A stretch of DNA of 64,000 nt from Muscardinus avellanarius (GCA_963383645.1 OY726571.1:22599785-22663784), one strand, 5' to 3'; counted from the first letter of the stretch, positions 19,083-30,447 are shown. Notes: a model not told the origin generated them from the letters alone. Numbers and translations: made by a program.

Positions 19083-19225
19083 TGGTATGAAGTTCTAGAA
19101 ATAGAGTCTCAATAATTTGACAAAAGCCTCACTAATTTCCTGAGGCTGGCCTTCAGTCTACAATCCTTTTGTCTACAGCCTTTCAAGAACTGGAATTACA
19201 GGAGTGTGCCACCAAGTTCAGCTAA
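19083..19225 (-). mobile_element. Old B1-dID SINE fragment
   Basis: ATAGAGTCTCAATAATTTGA and GGAGTGTGCCACCAAGTTCA are diverged B1-side landmarks. The ID half is mostly missing. Confidence 0.7.
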
Positions 19226-19464
19226 AATATGTCTGGTTTTGATAAAATTTTCTTCTAAAGGCAAGAGGAAGCAGAGTATTAACTATAATAGATGGCATTC
19301 ACATCTATTTATTTGACACATGGAGAAATATTTTAAGTATAGGTTGTATTCTCTTGGCTCTTTATAAACAGCGTCCTTAATTACCTGAAGGCCTGGCATT
19401 CTTTGGCCTGGTGACTGGTTTTTAAATTCGATGGAGTTATTCACTGGAGTAGAAAACATGAAGA

Positions 19465-19600
19465 GGCTGCAGTGTGGTCCAGAGGAAAGGGCTTTGGGAA
19501 CCTGGAGTTGAAATCATAGCTGAGCAGCTCACTGGCCTACGCAGACATCAAATCTCTGTCTTCCTTCTCTGTAACTTAAGTTTGGAGATGCACAGCTTTA
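19465..19600 (+). mobile_element. MIR fragment, 5' half
   Basis: GGCTGCAGTGTGGTCCAGAG, GGGCTTTGGGAACCTGGAGT and GAAATCATAGCTGAGCAGC match the 5' half of MIR. Confidence 0.6.
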
Positions 19601-19792
19601 TCTGTGTAAGAGTAGACCCTCAGAGCTAAATTCTTACCTGCTCTTTGTCTGAAAATGTATTGCACTGCTTATATCCTTGGGATCTTTAGCAACAGAATTA
19701 ACTGGTTGAGTTATTAATTTCAACATGTATTTAGAGACTGCTCTAAAAGCATAGCAGCTTCATCCTGGCTATAAAATGAGTTCTTCTGGGAA

Positions 19793-20405
19793 TGTATTAG
19801 TCTGATTTCTGTGACTGGTACAGAATATCTGAGGGAATCTACTTATAGGGAAGAAAGGTTTATTTCAGCTCACAGTTGTAGTCTTTAGTTCTGGTTACTT
19901 GGTTCTGTTGCTTGGAGCACACCACAATAGTGAATCATGGCAGGAGTGTGTGGCGGAGAAGGCCGGTTTACTTTATGGCACCTGGGAAGCAAAAAAAGAG
20001 AAGAGGGGCCAGGATCCCAATAACCCCTTCAAAATATGATCCGCTTTGGCCTGGCTTCCTTCTGCTAGGCCCCCATTTCTCTCTTTTTCTTTTTCTCCTT
20101 TTCTTCTTCTAGGTACTGGGGATTGAATCCAGGGGCATTATACCTCTCAGTTATACCTCTAGCCCTTTTTAAAGATTTTGAAACAAGATCTTGCTAAATT
20201 CTTGAGTGTCTTGCTGAGGCTAGCCTCAAAACTGTGATCCTCCTTTCTCAGTCTCCCAAGTACTGAGGTTACAGGTGTGCACCACCTTGACCAGCATTAG
20301 GTCCCATCTCTTAAAGGTTCTACCACCTCCCGATAGTACCATAGGCTAGAGCTGAGACTTGAACACAGGGGCCTTTGGAAGAACATTTCAGATCCAAACT
20401 ATATC
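19793..20405 (-). mobile_element. MaLR-type LTR, split by a SINE
   Basis: TGTATTAGTCTGATTTCTGT at one end, GGTTTATTTCAGCTCACAG inside and AGATCCAAACTATATCA at the other end are the reverse complement of MST/MLT-type LTRs. A SINE occupies 20109-20296. A small open frame (19912-20112) is chance. Confidence 0.7.
20109..20296 (-). mobile_element. B1-dID-type SINE within the LTR
   Basis: GGTACTGGGGATTGAATCCA opens the ID-like half and GTGCACCACCTTGACCAGC ends the B1-like half. Confidence 0.88.
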
Positions 20406-20626
20406 AAGGAGAATGATGGGCTGAACCAGGATAGAGGGAGGCCCTGGTGTTTTAAATTCTAAAACCGCCACCATGTGAGAGCCCATCTTTCCCTGTAGCC
20501 TGATTAGGGAAGAAAGATGACCCACAGAAGTTCTAAACTGTCCATTCCCATAAATATTCACCATTACCTGGCTTGATTGTCCAAATCCCCAAATATGGCC
20601 TTTCTAACCAAACTTCTATAAGGCAG

Positions 20627-20986
20627 TGTCTCTGTCAACTTTCTCACTGCTATCCTTGAAAATAGCTGACCACACAACTTAAATGGAAGGCAGATTTATT
20701 TGCTCACAGTTTTGTGGAGATTCAGGGTTCAGTCCATGAGAGGCGGGGTCTGTGGCGCTCAGGACATGGCAGCCAGAAGCAGGAAGAGAGAGAGAGAGCA
20801 AGGTTCTGCTCTCACATCATGGAGCCCGCAAGCAGGGCGAGAGCAGGGAGCGGCAGGACAGGACCTGATATAATCCCAAGGCCACAGCCCCAGGAACCCC
20901 ACTTTAGCAACCAAGCACCCCCTTCCAACGTTGCTGCCTTGTTTCTGTGAGGGCGAGGGGGCCATTCTAAATCCGAACCATTCCAG
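20627..20986 (-). mobile_element. MaLR-type LTR
   Basis: GCAGATTTATTTGCTCACAG, GGTTCAGTCCATGAGAGGCG, CATCATGGAGCCCGCAAGC and ATTCTAAATCCGAACCATTC recapitulate the LTR order of the previous element. It contains a short (GA)n. Confidence 0.65.
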
Positions 20987-21383
20987 GCGGGGTCAGTCAG
21001 CTGAGGCCTGTTGCCCCCATCTGTAGCTGTCCGGCTCTTTGGAGGGTCTAGGAGCTCAGTCCCCTGAACTCAGGCTAAGCGGGGTCCTCAGCTCCGGGGC
21101 TCCCTCCCTAAGCGCCCAGGTCGCTGCTCTTTCTTTGTAGGGTCAAGCTGAGCTCTGGGCTCTTTCTTTTAAGGCTGTTATCTTAAACTCACAACAGATT
21201 TCTAGTCCTGTCTTTTTCTTAGGAATAAAGGAAACCCGGCCTCACTTGGCTGGTCTCTGAGGAGCACAGCCGATTCTCACTTCTCTGTCAGAAAAGTTCT
21301 TCAGAAGGCAAGGGAAGAAATTGGACTATTCTCCGTAGGGAATTAGTTTAATGTTTTTCAATTCTTATGTATCATTTACTCTG
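20987..21383. other. Unassigned non-repeat stretch
   Basis: Moderately GC-rich sequence with no recognisable gene or repeat. A T run (21384-21408) follows. Confidence 0.4.
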
Positions 21384-21555
21384 CTTTTTTTTTTTTTTTT
21401 TTTTTTTGCTGGGGGAAGTGTTTAAATTTCCCTAAGACTGTGGCTCGGCCAATTTCTCTTTGCAATTCTGCCAATTTTTGTTTTGAAAAATTTGAAGTAA
21501 TGTTCACAGACTCAGAATTTTTATATCTTCCTGATGAATTTTCTTTTGTTATTTT

Positions 21556-21556
<1 letters not shown>

Positions 21557-21598
<42 letters not shown>

Positions 21599-21741
21599 TG
21601 TACTGAGGATTGAACCTAGGGGCATCCTACCTGAAAGCCTGAAAGCTACACTCCCAGTCCTATTTTATTTTTTATTTGGAAATAGGGTATTGCTAAGTTG
21701 CTGAGGCTGTCCTTGAACCTGTTTTAAGAGTGTGCCATCAT

Positions 21742-21743
<2 letters not shown>
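21557..21743 (-). mobile_element. SINE with (TG)n at its tail
   Basis: (TG)n at 21557-21594 is followed by ATTGTACTGAGGATTGAACC and a shortened B1-like half. The 5' end has been interrupted by the next (TG)n and SINE. Confidence 0.8.
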
Positions 21744-21787
<44 letters not shown>

Positions 21788-21985
21788 TACTGGGGACTGA
21801 GTCCAGGGACAATCTATGTCTGAGCTACACCCCCAGCCCTTTCTTTGCAATTTTTGTTTGTGAAACGGGGTCTTGCTAGGTTGCTGAGAATCTCACCACA
21901 TTGCCGAGGCTGACCTTGAACCTGTGATTTTTCTGTCTCAGCCTTCTAAGTACTGGGATTATAGGAGCGTCCCACTATATCCGGC
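21744..21985 (-). mobile_element. B1-dID-type SINE with (TG)n at its tail
   Basis: (TG)n at 21744-21786 is followed by GGTACTGGGGACTGAGTCCA and a full B1-like half ending at ATATCCGGCT. Confidence 0.88.
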
Positions 21986-21989
21986 TCTA

Positions 21990-22590
21990 GCTGTGTTTGG
22001 TGTATATATATGTAACGTGGTATAACATGATAGGCACAAGCAAGCACATAGCACTTGGTTTGTTTCTCTCCATACTTGATCCTGGCCCAAAGGCCGAGAA
22101 GTGACTTTGCTTCCCCCTAGCTCCCGCCTCTCCCCCTCCCCTTCCCTGTACATGTCTTGAGATTAATATTGATAGCTTAGTATATGTACATAACATTATT
22201 TTAACTGTTGTTTTCCTCCATCAACTCTCCTCCCAACCCCAACCCCTTCTATTGCTCCACTGGAATCTCTCCTTTATTTGAAGTCCCTTTTGTTACTGAA
22301 TTTCTCTCTAGCTTCCACATAAGAGAGAAAACCCATTACCCCTTAACTTCTGAGACTGGCTCATCTCACTTAGCATATTTCATAGTTCCATCTATTTTTC
22401 TGCAAATGATGTAATGTTGTTTTTCTTTATGACTGAGTTAATTTTGTTATATGTGTATATACAACCCAGTTTTGTAATCCATTTGTCTATTGATGGACAC
22501 CCGAGTTGGCTCCATAAGTTGTATATTGTGAATTGTGCTGCTAGAGACATGAATATGTATGTATTGCTAATATATTCAGACTTTCATCCT
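21990..22590 (-). mobile_element. L1 3' end fragment
   Basis: CTGAGACTGGCTCATCTCAC, CTTTATGACTGAGTTAATTT, ATCCATTTGTCTATTGATGG and GTGAATTGTGCTGCTAGAGA are the usual reverse-complement landmarks of the L1 ORF2 end and 3' UTR. Confidence 0.85.
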
Positions 22591-22968
22591 TTTGAGATGG
22601 AATGCTTCATGGATGTCATTGGAGGAAGTTTCTTCACAAGGGGCCTGAGGAGTTCCCGAGAGGGAAGTCCACCTTGGGACCCGCAGCATTCTTGGCTTAC
22701 ATGAAACAAAAGAATTTCAGCAAGCGCCGTACATAGGGGTTTGTTTGAGAAAGTAGGAAATACATATTCAAAGGAGAATGCAGGATATCTCAAGAGGGAG
22801 TGCATTTGGGGGGTTCGTGGCTCTTCTTTTAAAGGAAACAGGGTGTAAGGTGGGCATGGTAAAGCACTGAGGATGGCCTCAGTTGGATAGTCTCAAGGCA
22901 GGTTTTGGTGGTCTGCTCATCCTTAGAGTCCTCGGGCTGATTGTGGTTTCCATTAAATAGGAAGCTAG
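22591..22968. other. Unassigned, possible diverged LTR
   Basis: The passage around TTTGAGAAAGTAGGAAATAC and CAGGATATCTCAAGAGGGAG looks like old repeat sequence, perhaps an ERVL-type LTR, but I cannot place ends. Confidence 0.25.
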
Positions 22969-22970
22969 AA

Positions 22971-23013
22971 GCCAGGCATGGTGCCACTGGGTTCAATCCC
23001 CAACATCAGATAA
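22971..23013 (+). mobile_element. Internally deleted SINE, about 43 bp
   Basis: The B1 head AGCCAGGCATGGTG is joined directly to the ID tail CCACTGGGTTCAATCCCCAA, so the middle of the dimer is missing. Confidence 0.65.
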
Positions 23014-23019
23014 ACTGGG

Positions 23020-23524
23020 GCGGATCCCCCTAACTTATATTTTCTTCAAGATATCTTAATCTGTCTTATTTAAAGTTCATCGAGCAATTATATTGTTCTT
23101 GTTTTGTTTTGTTTTATATTTTGTTTTGGTTAATTCTGGGCTCTACAAATCTTCCAGGAATTTGAGGAAGACAGACCTGGGAAAGAGAACTGGTTTGGGG
23201 AGTATTTTTCAGAGATTGTATTTTTAAAAGTCAAGCATCGAATAATTGTTAGTGATGATTATTCTTTCTTCAGTAATTCTAAACATACTGATTGTATAAT
23301 CGTTCTCAGATTGTTCTAATGTCTTGGGTCCTTGGATGTGCTAATCTCACTGCTGGTTACATCTGCTGTTTTCTCTCTTAGGAGAAGTGCTTCCTTGTAA
23401 GACTTGTAATTTTTTCACGTTCAGCTAATTTTTCTAGCCAGTTTTGGTTTTTGTAATGGTTTATTGAGTAATGTGGGATTTTGATCTAATGATTCTGCTT
23501 GAGTTATTGTTGGTTTGAAATAGC

Positions 23525-23525
<1 letters not shown>
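23020..23525. other. Unassigned T-rich stretch
   Basis: Nothing recognisable. It is T-rich, with no long open frame. Confidence 0.4.
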
Positions 23526-23592
<67 letters not shown>

Positions 23593-23762
23593 AGTGAAGG
23601 AACCTAGGGGTTGTCTACCTTAAAACTACATCCATAGCCCTATTCTATATTTTTATTTTGAAATGGACTCACAAGTTTTTGAGTTCCTCTGAAAAATGGC
23701 AGTCCTCCTGTCTCAGCCTCCCAAGTACTGAGATTACAGTTGTGCGCCACCATGCCTGGCTT
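23526..23762 (-). mobile_element. SINE with (TG)n(GA)n at its tail
   Basis: (TG)n then (GA)n (23526-23590) abut a shortened B1-dID copy whose B1-like half ends GTGCGCCACCATGCCTGGCT. Confidence 0.8.
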
Positions 23763-23892
23763 GTTTTTGTTTTTTGAGACAGGGTCTTCCTATGTATCCT
23801 AGGTTGTTCTTGAACTCCTAGGCTGAAAAGATTATCTTGCCTTAGTCTCTGAGTAGCTGGGAGTTTAGGCACATGACACTGTGCCTGGCTCT
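23763..23892 (-). mobile_element. B1-type monomer (7SL-derived)
   Basis: TTTTTGAGACAGGGTCTTCC and CTGAGTAGCTGGGAGTTTAG with no ID half mark a plain B1-like monomer. Confidence 0.8.
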
Positions 23893-23897
23893 GGTTT

Positions 23898-24117
23898 GGG
23901 CTAACTTTTTTTTCTCATGGATACTGCAGACTGAACCCAGGGATAGTCTACCTCTGAGCTCTACCTTCAGCCTTTTCTATATTTTTATTTTGGAACAGGG
24001 TCTCACTATGTTGCTGAGGGTTTCATTAAGTTGCGGAGGCTTCCCTCAAACCTGCAATATTTCTATCTCAGCCTCCCAAGTACTGGGGTTACAGAAGTGC
24101 ATCACCATTCCCAGCTT
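23898..24117 (-). mobile_element. B1-dID-type SINE
   Basis: CTGAACCCAGGGATAGTCTA opens the ID-like half and GTGCATCACCATTCCCAGCT closes the B1-like half. Confidence 0.87.
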
Positions 24118-24265
24118 GGGATAACTTTTATATGAATTTTTCATTTGGGGAATCTTGACTTACTTATAGACAAACCTGCAGTGTTTTACAGAATGCTTTT
24201 GAATTTCTTTGCACTTTGTATACATACATGCACGCATGCATCTCTTTGTGGATAGAGAGCATTCT

Positions 24266-24310
24266 TGTGGACTGCTGATATAGCTCAGTGGTAGAGCATT
24301 GCCTAACCAC
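24266..24310 (+). mobile_element. ID fragment
   Basis: GCTGATATAGCTCAGTGGTA followed by GAGCATTGCCTAACCA is the first half of an ID element. Confidence 0.65.
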
Positions 24311-24808
24311 ATTATGTTGTTAATTTTTACCCAAAATTTTAAGTATTCATAGAAAGAAGGCTCTATATTAACCTTATTTGAGATTTTGGAGGATTTAGAA
24401 TCCTTTATTCTCTGTATGGTAAAGTTTTCGTATATAGCCCAACTGTTTAATGTTTGGCCTTTTCTCAGAACACAACATGAACAAACCCCCCAAAACTATT
24501 AAGAGTTAACAAAAAAAAAACTCATTTCATTTATCCTGAGGTTAGTAATGAGTTGATCAAAGAGGCCTCACTAAAAATTAAAACCAAGTGAACCAGTTGC
24601 TATAGTGTGAATAAGAAAGGTTTTCTTACAGGAGGCCTTTAGCTAAGCTTATATTCATAAACAGTATAAATAAAGTCACATTATTATTTTTCATGTATGT
24701 TTGGAGATTTGAAGTAATGAGAATGATCTAAAGTTAAAGGTTTGCTAAAAACACCTAACAAAGCAATTCACTTAGGATTTTTTTGTGTGCTAATAATTAG
24801 ATGCCCAT
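24311..24808. other. Unassigned AT-rich stretch
   Basis: No gene or named repeat is recognisable. Confidence 0.4.
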
Positions 24809-24809
24809 T

Positions 24810-25005
24810 CCCCCCCAACCCAGCATTGGGAATTGAGCCCAGAAGCACTCTACCCCTAAAGTATATCTGCATGCTTTTGATTTTTATTTCAAGATAGGAT
24901 CTCTCTAAGTTGCTCAGACTGGTCTCAACCCCCCCCCCCCATCCTCCTACTTCAGCCTCCTGGGCATCTGGGTTTACAGATGTGTACCACTACACCCGGT
25001 TTAGG
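24810..25005 (-). mobile_element. B1-dID-type SINE
   Basis: GGGAATTGAGCCCAGAAGCA and GATGTGTACCACTACACCCG mark its two halves. Confidence 0.83.
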
Positions 25006-25429
25006 TGTGTTTAAAAATCTTTCTTAGTTTTGACATGTAAAGATTTCCATCTATTTCTAGGGGATTCATGGACCTCTTGTAGCCCACTCAAAGACACTAA
25101 ATTAAGACCCTTTGAACTATGTAGTATTTGGGCTATAGTTTAAGTAAATTCACTACATCTGATTACTCTAGGTAGGTATCTAAAAGGATCACAGTTAGTT
25201 GTACCCCTCCTCTCCACTCAGCCTCTCCAATAGTTTGGTAAAAATTTAAAACTGCATAATGTTTTTTTAAATTCTGCATGTGACAAAATAGAGGTCCTAT
25301 TGGAAGATAAGTATTAATGGAAAGCCAAATGGTTGTCCTAACCAAACTTCAGGGCTAACCTGCTACACCAGATCCTGGCAATCTGGACTGGGTTGATATC
25401 TCTACCTATGAGTTCTGCCAGGGTAAATT
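25006..25429. other. Unassigned non-repeat stretch
   Basis: No gene or named repeat is recognisable. Confidence 0.4.
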
Positions 25430-26185
25430 ATTTTACTGGTACATTATAGTTTCACATCATGATGTTAATCATGTTGACAGTGACATACATGCACACAGCA
25501 CTTGGTGCCCCCCACCTCACCATCTTCCCCCATTACCCATACAGAGTACTGAGATTGACATTGGTGTATCCACATACATACACATAGTCAACAGCAGCAA
25601 TTCTATTAATGAACCTCATTCTTCCCCCTCTCCTTCCCCTAGACTACTTCCCTGACTCCACTGAGGTTTCTCCATGATCTGGAGTCCCTCTGGTATCCTC
25701 ATTACTCCCTAGCTTGGGCATATTAGAGAAAACCTTCACTTTCTGTGGCTGGTTAATCTCACTTAACATAATGTTCTCCATTTCCTTGCAAATGAAATAA
25801 TTTTGTTCTTTATTGCTGAGTAGAATTCCATTGTGTATATCCCATAATTTTGTAATCCATTCATCTGTTGATAGACATCTAAGTTGGTTCTATAATTTGG
25901 CTATTATGAATTGTGCTGCTATGAACACAGATATGCATGTATTACTGTAGTCCTCTGATTTTGGCCTCTTTGGAAAGAACCAGGAATGGCATAGCCAGAT
26001 CATATGGTGGATCCATTCTCAGTTTTCTAAGGAATCTCCCCACTATCTCCATAGCAGCTGAACTAATTTGCAATCTCACCAACAGTGTAGAAGAGTTCCT
26101 ATTTCTCCACATCCTCGCTGACATTTATTGTTACTTGCCTTCTTGATGACTACCGTTCTGATTGAGGTTAGATGAAATCTCCGTG
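25430..26185 (-). mobile_element. L1 3' end fragment
   Basis: CATTGTGTATATCCCATAAT, GAATTGTGCTGCTATGAACA, AATTTGCAATCTCACCAACA and TGATTGAGGTTAGATGAAAT are in reverse L1 order. The 3' UTR lies at 25430-25740. Confidence 0.88.
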
Positions 26186-26855
26186 TATGCCAAGATACAT
26201 TCTCAGGGGTGGGGTGGGAAAGAGAAGCTCTTGAAGCTCAGAGACAAAGAAGACAGTGGAGCTGATTTATAGATAGTTCTAATTTTACCAGTCAAGTTCC
26301 TCCAGCTCCCCAAGGGCAGGGGAGAAAGTGGCAGAGAGGCTTGGGGAAACCCCGTCCTCATGGAAACCAGGAGAGCCCACACGAGCTCCCCTCGCCAGCT
26401 CTGACTGTAGATGACAGGTGCTTGAGTGCTTATTTAGAGGACCACACCGCTTAAAACTGTGCTATGAGAAAATCTGAAGCAGAGTAATTTATATCCAGGT
26501 TGCCTAGCTGGAATTGCTGGTGGGGGCAACGAGAGGCATTTGTGGAAGCTGATGAGACAGCCTCTTCCCCATACTTATGTCGCCCTGGCAACACGCTGGG
26601 CTGCTTCTGCAGCCATGATGCAAGTTTTCCAAGTTCATTGTCCTCTGGAGGAGAAATTACAAGCGCCTTACCTAGATGTAAGACTTCTTATTCCTACAGG
26701 GTTACATTTTTTAGTTTATAGTAGGTCAAAGAGGCCGATAAAATCACAAGGTGATCAACTGTGTCCATCGTGAAAAATAACCTTTATAGTTGACACTAAT
26801 TGAGGTGATCTGTTGCTTTAGGTAATTTGGCACTTTAAAAGTTCTATTTTCAAAG
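26186..26855. other. Unassigned non-repeat stretch
   Basis: GC-balanced unique sequence with short overlapping open frames near 26500-26770. I see no splice-site pair or motif that would make them a gene. Confidence 0.4.
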
Positions 26856-26971
26856 GTTGTGTGGTGCGTCCCTGTAATCCCAGTACTTGGAAGGCTGAGA
26901 CAGGAGGATCAAAGGTTCGAGACCAGTGTTAGCAATTTAGCAAGACCTTGTTTCAAATTTTAAAAATAGCA
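26856..26971 (+). mobile_element. B1-type monomer
   Basis: GTGTGGTGCGTCCCTGTAAT and GAGACAGGAGGATCAAAGGT mark a B1-like half without the ID half. Confidence 0.8.
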
Positions 26972-27472
26972 ATGCATACATATTTATGCTTATAGCAGCA
27001 CAATTCATAAGTGCCAAACTAAGGAATCAGCCAAGAGGTACATCAACAGATGAATGGGTTCCAAGTTATGGGATAGATATACACAGTGGAATTCTACTCA
27101 GTCATAAAGAAGAACACAATTAAGTTATTTGCAGGGAAATGGATGGAATTTGAGAATAGTATGCCGAGTGAGATTAGTCAATCACAAAAAGTGAGATGGC
27201 AGATTTTCTCACTCATATGTAGAAGCTAGGGAGAAAGTGGGACACAGGAAGAACTCTAGACAAAGGAGAAAAAACCTTAGAGAAGTGAGGGAGGGGACCT
27301 AACAACTGAGGGAGACAGGAAGACTGGAACAGGAAGACACTTCAGTGGACATGATGTCCATGCCCAAAGTTACCAATTCCAGTCACTGTGCTGAGGCCAG
27401 GAAGGTGGGGGGTGCAGGGAGACACATCAGTGAGTACAATGTGCATGTAAGCCTGTCACCCTGCACTTCTTC
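26972..27472 (+). mobile_element. L1 ORF2 end and 3' UTR, part 1
   Basis: ATGCTTATAGCAGCACAATT, ACATCAACAGATGAATGGGT and ACACAGTGGAATTCTACTCA are sense L1 landmarks near the ORF2 end. The sequence breaks at 27472 and resumes at 30464, where the composite element has been inserted. Confidence 0.88.
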
Positions 27473-27488
27473 AAGATACGTGATCACA
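27473..27488 (+). repeat. Target-site duplication, 5' copy
   Basis: AAGATACGTGATCACA here matches AAGATGTGTGATCACA at 30448-30463 at 14 of 16 positions and bounds HAL1-like copy 2. Confidence 0.85.
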
Positions 27489-27540
27489 GGGGACTTCCGG
27501 GAAGATGGCAACAGAGAAAAGTGGGGCTTACGAGCCCCGC
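27489..27540 (+). promoter_or_regulatory. 5' end motifs of copy 2
   Basis: ACTTCCGG (ETS-type) and AAGATGGCAAC (weakened YY1-type) precede the hairpin at 27521-27540 (GTGGGGCT-TACG-AGCCCCGC, one G-U type pair). It corresponds to 6557-6606 of copy 1. Confidence 0.55.
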
Positions 27541-28462
27541 TAACAACCAATCTCTATTACCACAAAATCAGCGCCTTTCATAGCCAGAATACACCATCAG
27601 CAGAGAAACAAAAAAATGTAATTTCAAGGGACAGAGAAAAAGAGGGCTGGAAAAACGAGACACCAGAAACCAGACCACAGTGCTGCAGCCGGAGCTGCGG
27701 TACGAAGTGGTGGGCGCCATTTTCTCTTGCAGCACCAGGCTCCAGAGAGGAGGGGAACTCATAACGGAGCTCAGAACCAGAGAGGAGATACGCCGGCCTC
27801 ATGCCCAAGGACGCGGCAGCAGTGCCTTACTGCCGGCGGCAGCAGCGAGCTCACCAGACGGCACCTGACCAATGCACTCAACAGCCCACCAGGCTCCAGA
27901 AAGGAGCGGCGGACAGCGAGCCGAGGGGAGCCGCTGCGGATCAGCGGAATTCTGCGGAATTCGGCAGATTTCTCGGCGCAGGGAGCATCTAAAGCTCCCA
28001 GAGGCTGGGCTCAGCACACCCTGCAGGGACTCAGAGTGGAGCTCAAAAACAGAAAAGAAATACGCCCACCTCATGGCCAAGGGCGTGGCAGCGGCGCCAT
28101 ATTGTCACCGGCGGCAGCGGCAGCAAATTCACTGAGTCCACGACAGCTCCATCTGCGCACTCACCAACAGTGAGTCAAATTGTGGCCCCTAGAGGAGAAA
28201 TCCCAGTATTGTACTCCCAGGGACTTGACCCAGTGGGGAAGTGGTGGTGGCAGAGATATCTTACCATAGGAGAACGCCCAACCTGGCACCCGCCATGGTC
28301 TAAAGCAGCCTTGATTGACTCCCAGGGTTTGAAACTCTGTGATACAACTCAGTAAAGGAGTAGTGGTGACAGAGATACCACAGACTCGAGATCCAGAGAA
28401 CCTTAAGTGAAGTCGTAGTGACCCAAGGGAAGAACCCAGAGAAGGCACAAACTTCCGAAATC
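27541..28462 (+). other. 5' UTR of HAL1-like copy 2, repeated blocks
   Basis: CACCAGGCTCCAGAGAGG near 27731 and CACCAGGCTCCAGAAAGG near 27885 are about 150 bp apart, and GCCAT-containing blocks beside GGCGGCAGC strings recur near 27717, 27830 and 28095. This suggests two to three degenerate promoter monomers. Overlapping open frames on both strands are not conserved in copy 1. Confidence 0.65.
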
Positions 28463-29382
28463 ATGGGAAAGAGGAATAACAATGGAGCAATGAATGCCCA
28501 CAACCCCACAACATCAGAACCTGATAAAACAAAAATTCAGAGATTTCTAGAAGATCAAATCAGGAAAATAACTGTAGAAATAATAAGAGGTATTTTGAAA
28601 AGAATTCAGAGAGAGCCAAAAAGAGATAAAGGATGCAATTAATGAAGTAAAGGCCTCAATTCAAAGTACAAACAACCGATTAGACCACATGGAGAATAGA
28701 ATCTCGCTCCTAGAAGATGATCATTCAAAAAATGAACGCATAGTTTCTAATGTAGAAAAAAAAAATCCGACGGCAGGAATCTGACATTGAAGAAATATGG
28801 GCCCATTTTAAGAGAGCTAACCTAAGAATAATTGGAATAGAGGAGGGAAAACAAGGTGAAACCAAAGGGATCAACAATCTCTTCAAGGAAGTAATAGCAG
28901 ATAATTTTCCAAACGTAGAGCAAGAGGTCGATACACAGGTCCAGGAAACTTATAGAACTCCCGTTAGACAGAATCGGAGAAGAGGATCGCCACGCCACAT
29001 AATTGTCAAAATGACCAATGTGGAAGCCAAGCAGAGAATCTTAAAGGCAACAAAAACAAAGGGCCAAGTGACATTCAGAGGCAAACCAATTAGAATCACT
29101 CCAGACTTCCCAAACCAAGTCATGAGAGCCAGAAGGGCTTGGAGTAACATATTCCAAACTCTGAAAGAAAATAACTTCCAGCCCAAAATTTCTTACCCAG
29201 CAAAACTTTCTATCAAATTAGATGGAGAAATAAGAAGCTTCCATGACAAACAGAAACTGAAGGAATTTATGTCTTCAAAACCAGCACTAGAGAAAATACT
29301 CAAAGAGATTAACTACAAAGAAGAAATAGGTAACACACACCAGAACCAGAGAAACAAGATTTTCCATCCAACAGACAACTAA
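28463..29382 (+). pseudogene. L1-type ORF1, two frameshifts
   Basis: The ATG at 28463 and the stop at 29380-29382 correspond to the ends of the intact ORF1 of copy 1. One extra A near 28589 shifts the frame into a stop at 28640-28642. A second extra A in the A run at 28755-28765 brings the total shift to two, matching the frame of the open C-terminal 123 codons (29011-29382). Those codons differ from copy 1 at nine bases, of which eight are silent and one changes Val to Asp. The N-terminal part differs more and mostly by amino-acid changes. Confidence 0.92.
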
Positions 29383-29448
29383 GTTTAGTTATCTGTGGAG
29401 ATTCATTATTTATGTTAGTCTTTTACCTATCTCTAAATTGTATTGTTT

Positions 29449-30103
29449 GCTTTTATTGTTGCTAATTTTTAGGATTTCTAGTTGGAATATTAATATACCT
29501 TCAGATATAGCATTTGGACATATTTTATACCATTCTATCAGTAACTTTTAACTCTGTTTACATTGTCTTTGGATATACAAGATTTTTTTATTTTTTAGGG
29601 AGTTTATTTACCCTTTTGTTGCCTGTGCCATTGAAACCATATCCAAGAAATTACTGCCAATTTCAATGTTGTGAGGTTTTATGACCCAGATTTTCTTCTA
29701 AAAGTTTATAGTCTTAAGATTTATATTTAGGTCTTTTATCTATTTTGAGTTAATATTTGTATATGGTGTTAGGTAAGGGTCCAATTTTATTCTTTTTCAT
29801 GTAATTATTATTTTTTCAACAATATTTAGTTAAAAGATTAGTATTTCCTCCACCAAATGTTCATGGAAACCTTGTCAAAAATAACTTGACAATATATGGA
29901 AGAATTTATCTCTAGGTTTTTATTTAACTCAAATGGTTTATATATCTGCCTTTGAAACAGTACTACACTGTTTCAGTTATTGTAGCTTTATATGTTTTGA
30001 AATAAAAAAATATACATTTTCTAGCTTTGTTCTTCTTGAGATCATTTTGGGTATCTAGAGTCCATATTCCATATCAGGATAGATTTTTTTCTGAAAAATA
30101 AAT
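29449..30103 (-). mobile_element. Antisense L1 ORF2 fragment, copy 2
   Basis: It is the same inverted fragment as 8335-8985, with GTTGCCTGTGCCATTGAAAC, AAGGGTCCAATTTTATTC and TTGTCAAAAATAACTTGACA. Both borders agree with copy 1. Confidence 0.8.
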
Positions 30104-30283
30104 AAATAAATGTATGATAGTTTCACCTAAGAAAAAAAGAAAAAAATATTCTTTGGTAAGAAAGAAAGCAAAAAGAAACATTGAAATGTTATCTTTAAGT
30201 CATCAAAAGCTTGGTATCAGACAAATGAAACTGTTATGTGAGATTATCATCATTAATATTGGATAAATTGCTATAAAACTAGA

Positions 30284-30447
30284 TGTCAACCACTAAGACA
30301 AGCATGGGAAGGAGGGATGGGGAGGCAACGGGGTGGGGATCAGGTAGGGGCTAACTGGGCGATGTGTGCATGTATGTCTACAAAAGTATTTTCTTTGTAC
30401 CATTATGATCTATGAATACATTGCACCAATAAAAAATAAATTAAAAA
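30284..30447 (+). mobile_element. L1 3' tail of copy 2
   Basis: GTCAACCACTAAGACAAGCA, a G-rich tract and TTGCACCAATAAAAAATAAA end the element immediately before the target-site duplication. Confidence 0.85.

Larger units (their letters stand above)
27489..30447 (+). mobile_element. HAL1-like composite element, copy 2 (ORF1 broken)
   Basis: This copy has the same order and joints as 6557-9345: GGGGACTTCCGGGAAGATGG start, GC-rich 5' UTR, ORF1, antisense L1 ORF2 fragment, linker, L1 tail. It is full length, not 5'-truncated. Its 5' UTR is about 180 bp longer than that of copy 1. The 16-bp target-site duplication shows it arrived by retrotransposition into the 3' UTR of an older L1 and not by segmental duplication. 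Confidence 0.88.

Noticed and set aside
27345..28135. Overlapping open frames in the 5' UTR of copy 2
   Set aside because: They run from L1 3' UTR across a target-site duplication into the element, and copy 1 does not conserve them.
6557..30447. Segmental duplication as the source of the two ORF1-only copies
   Set aside because: Homology stops exactly at the element ends, and copy 2 has a target-site duplication.
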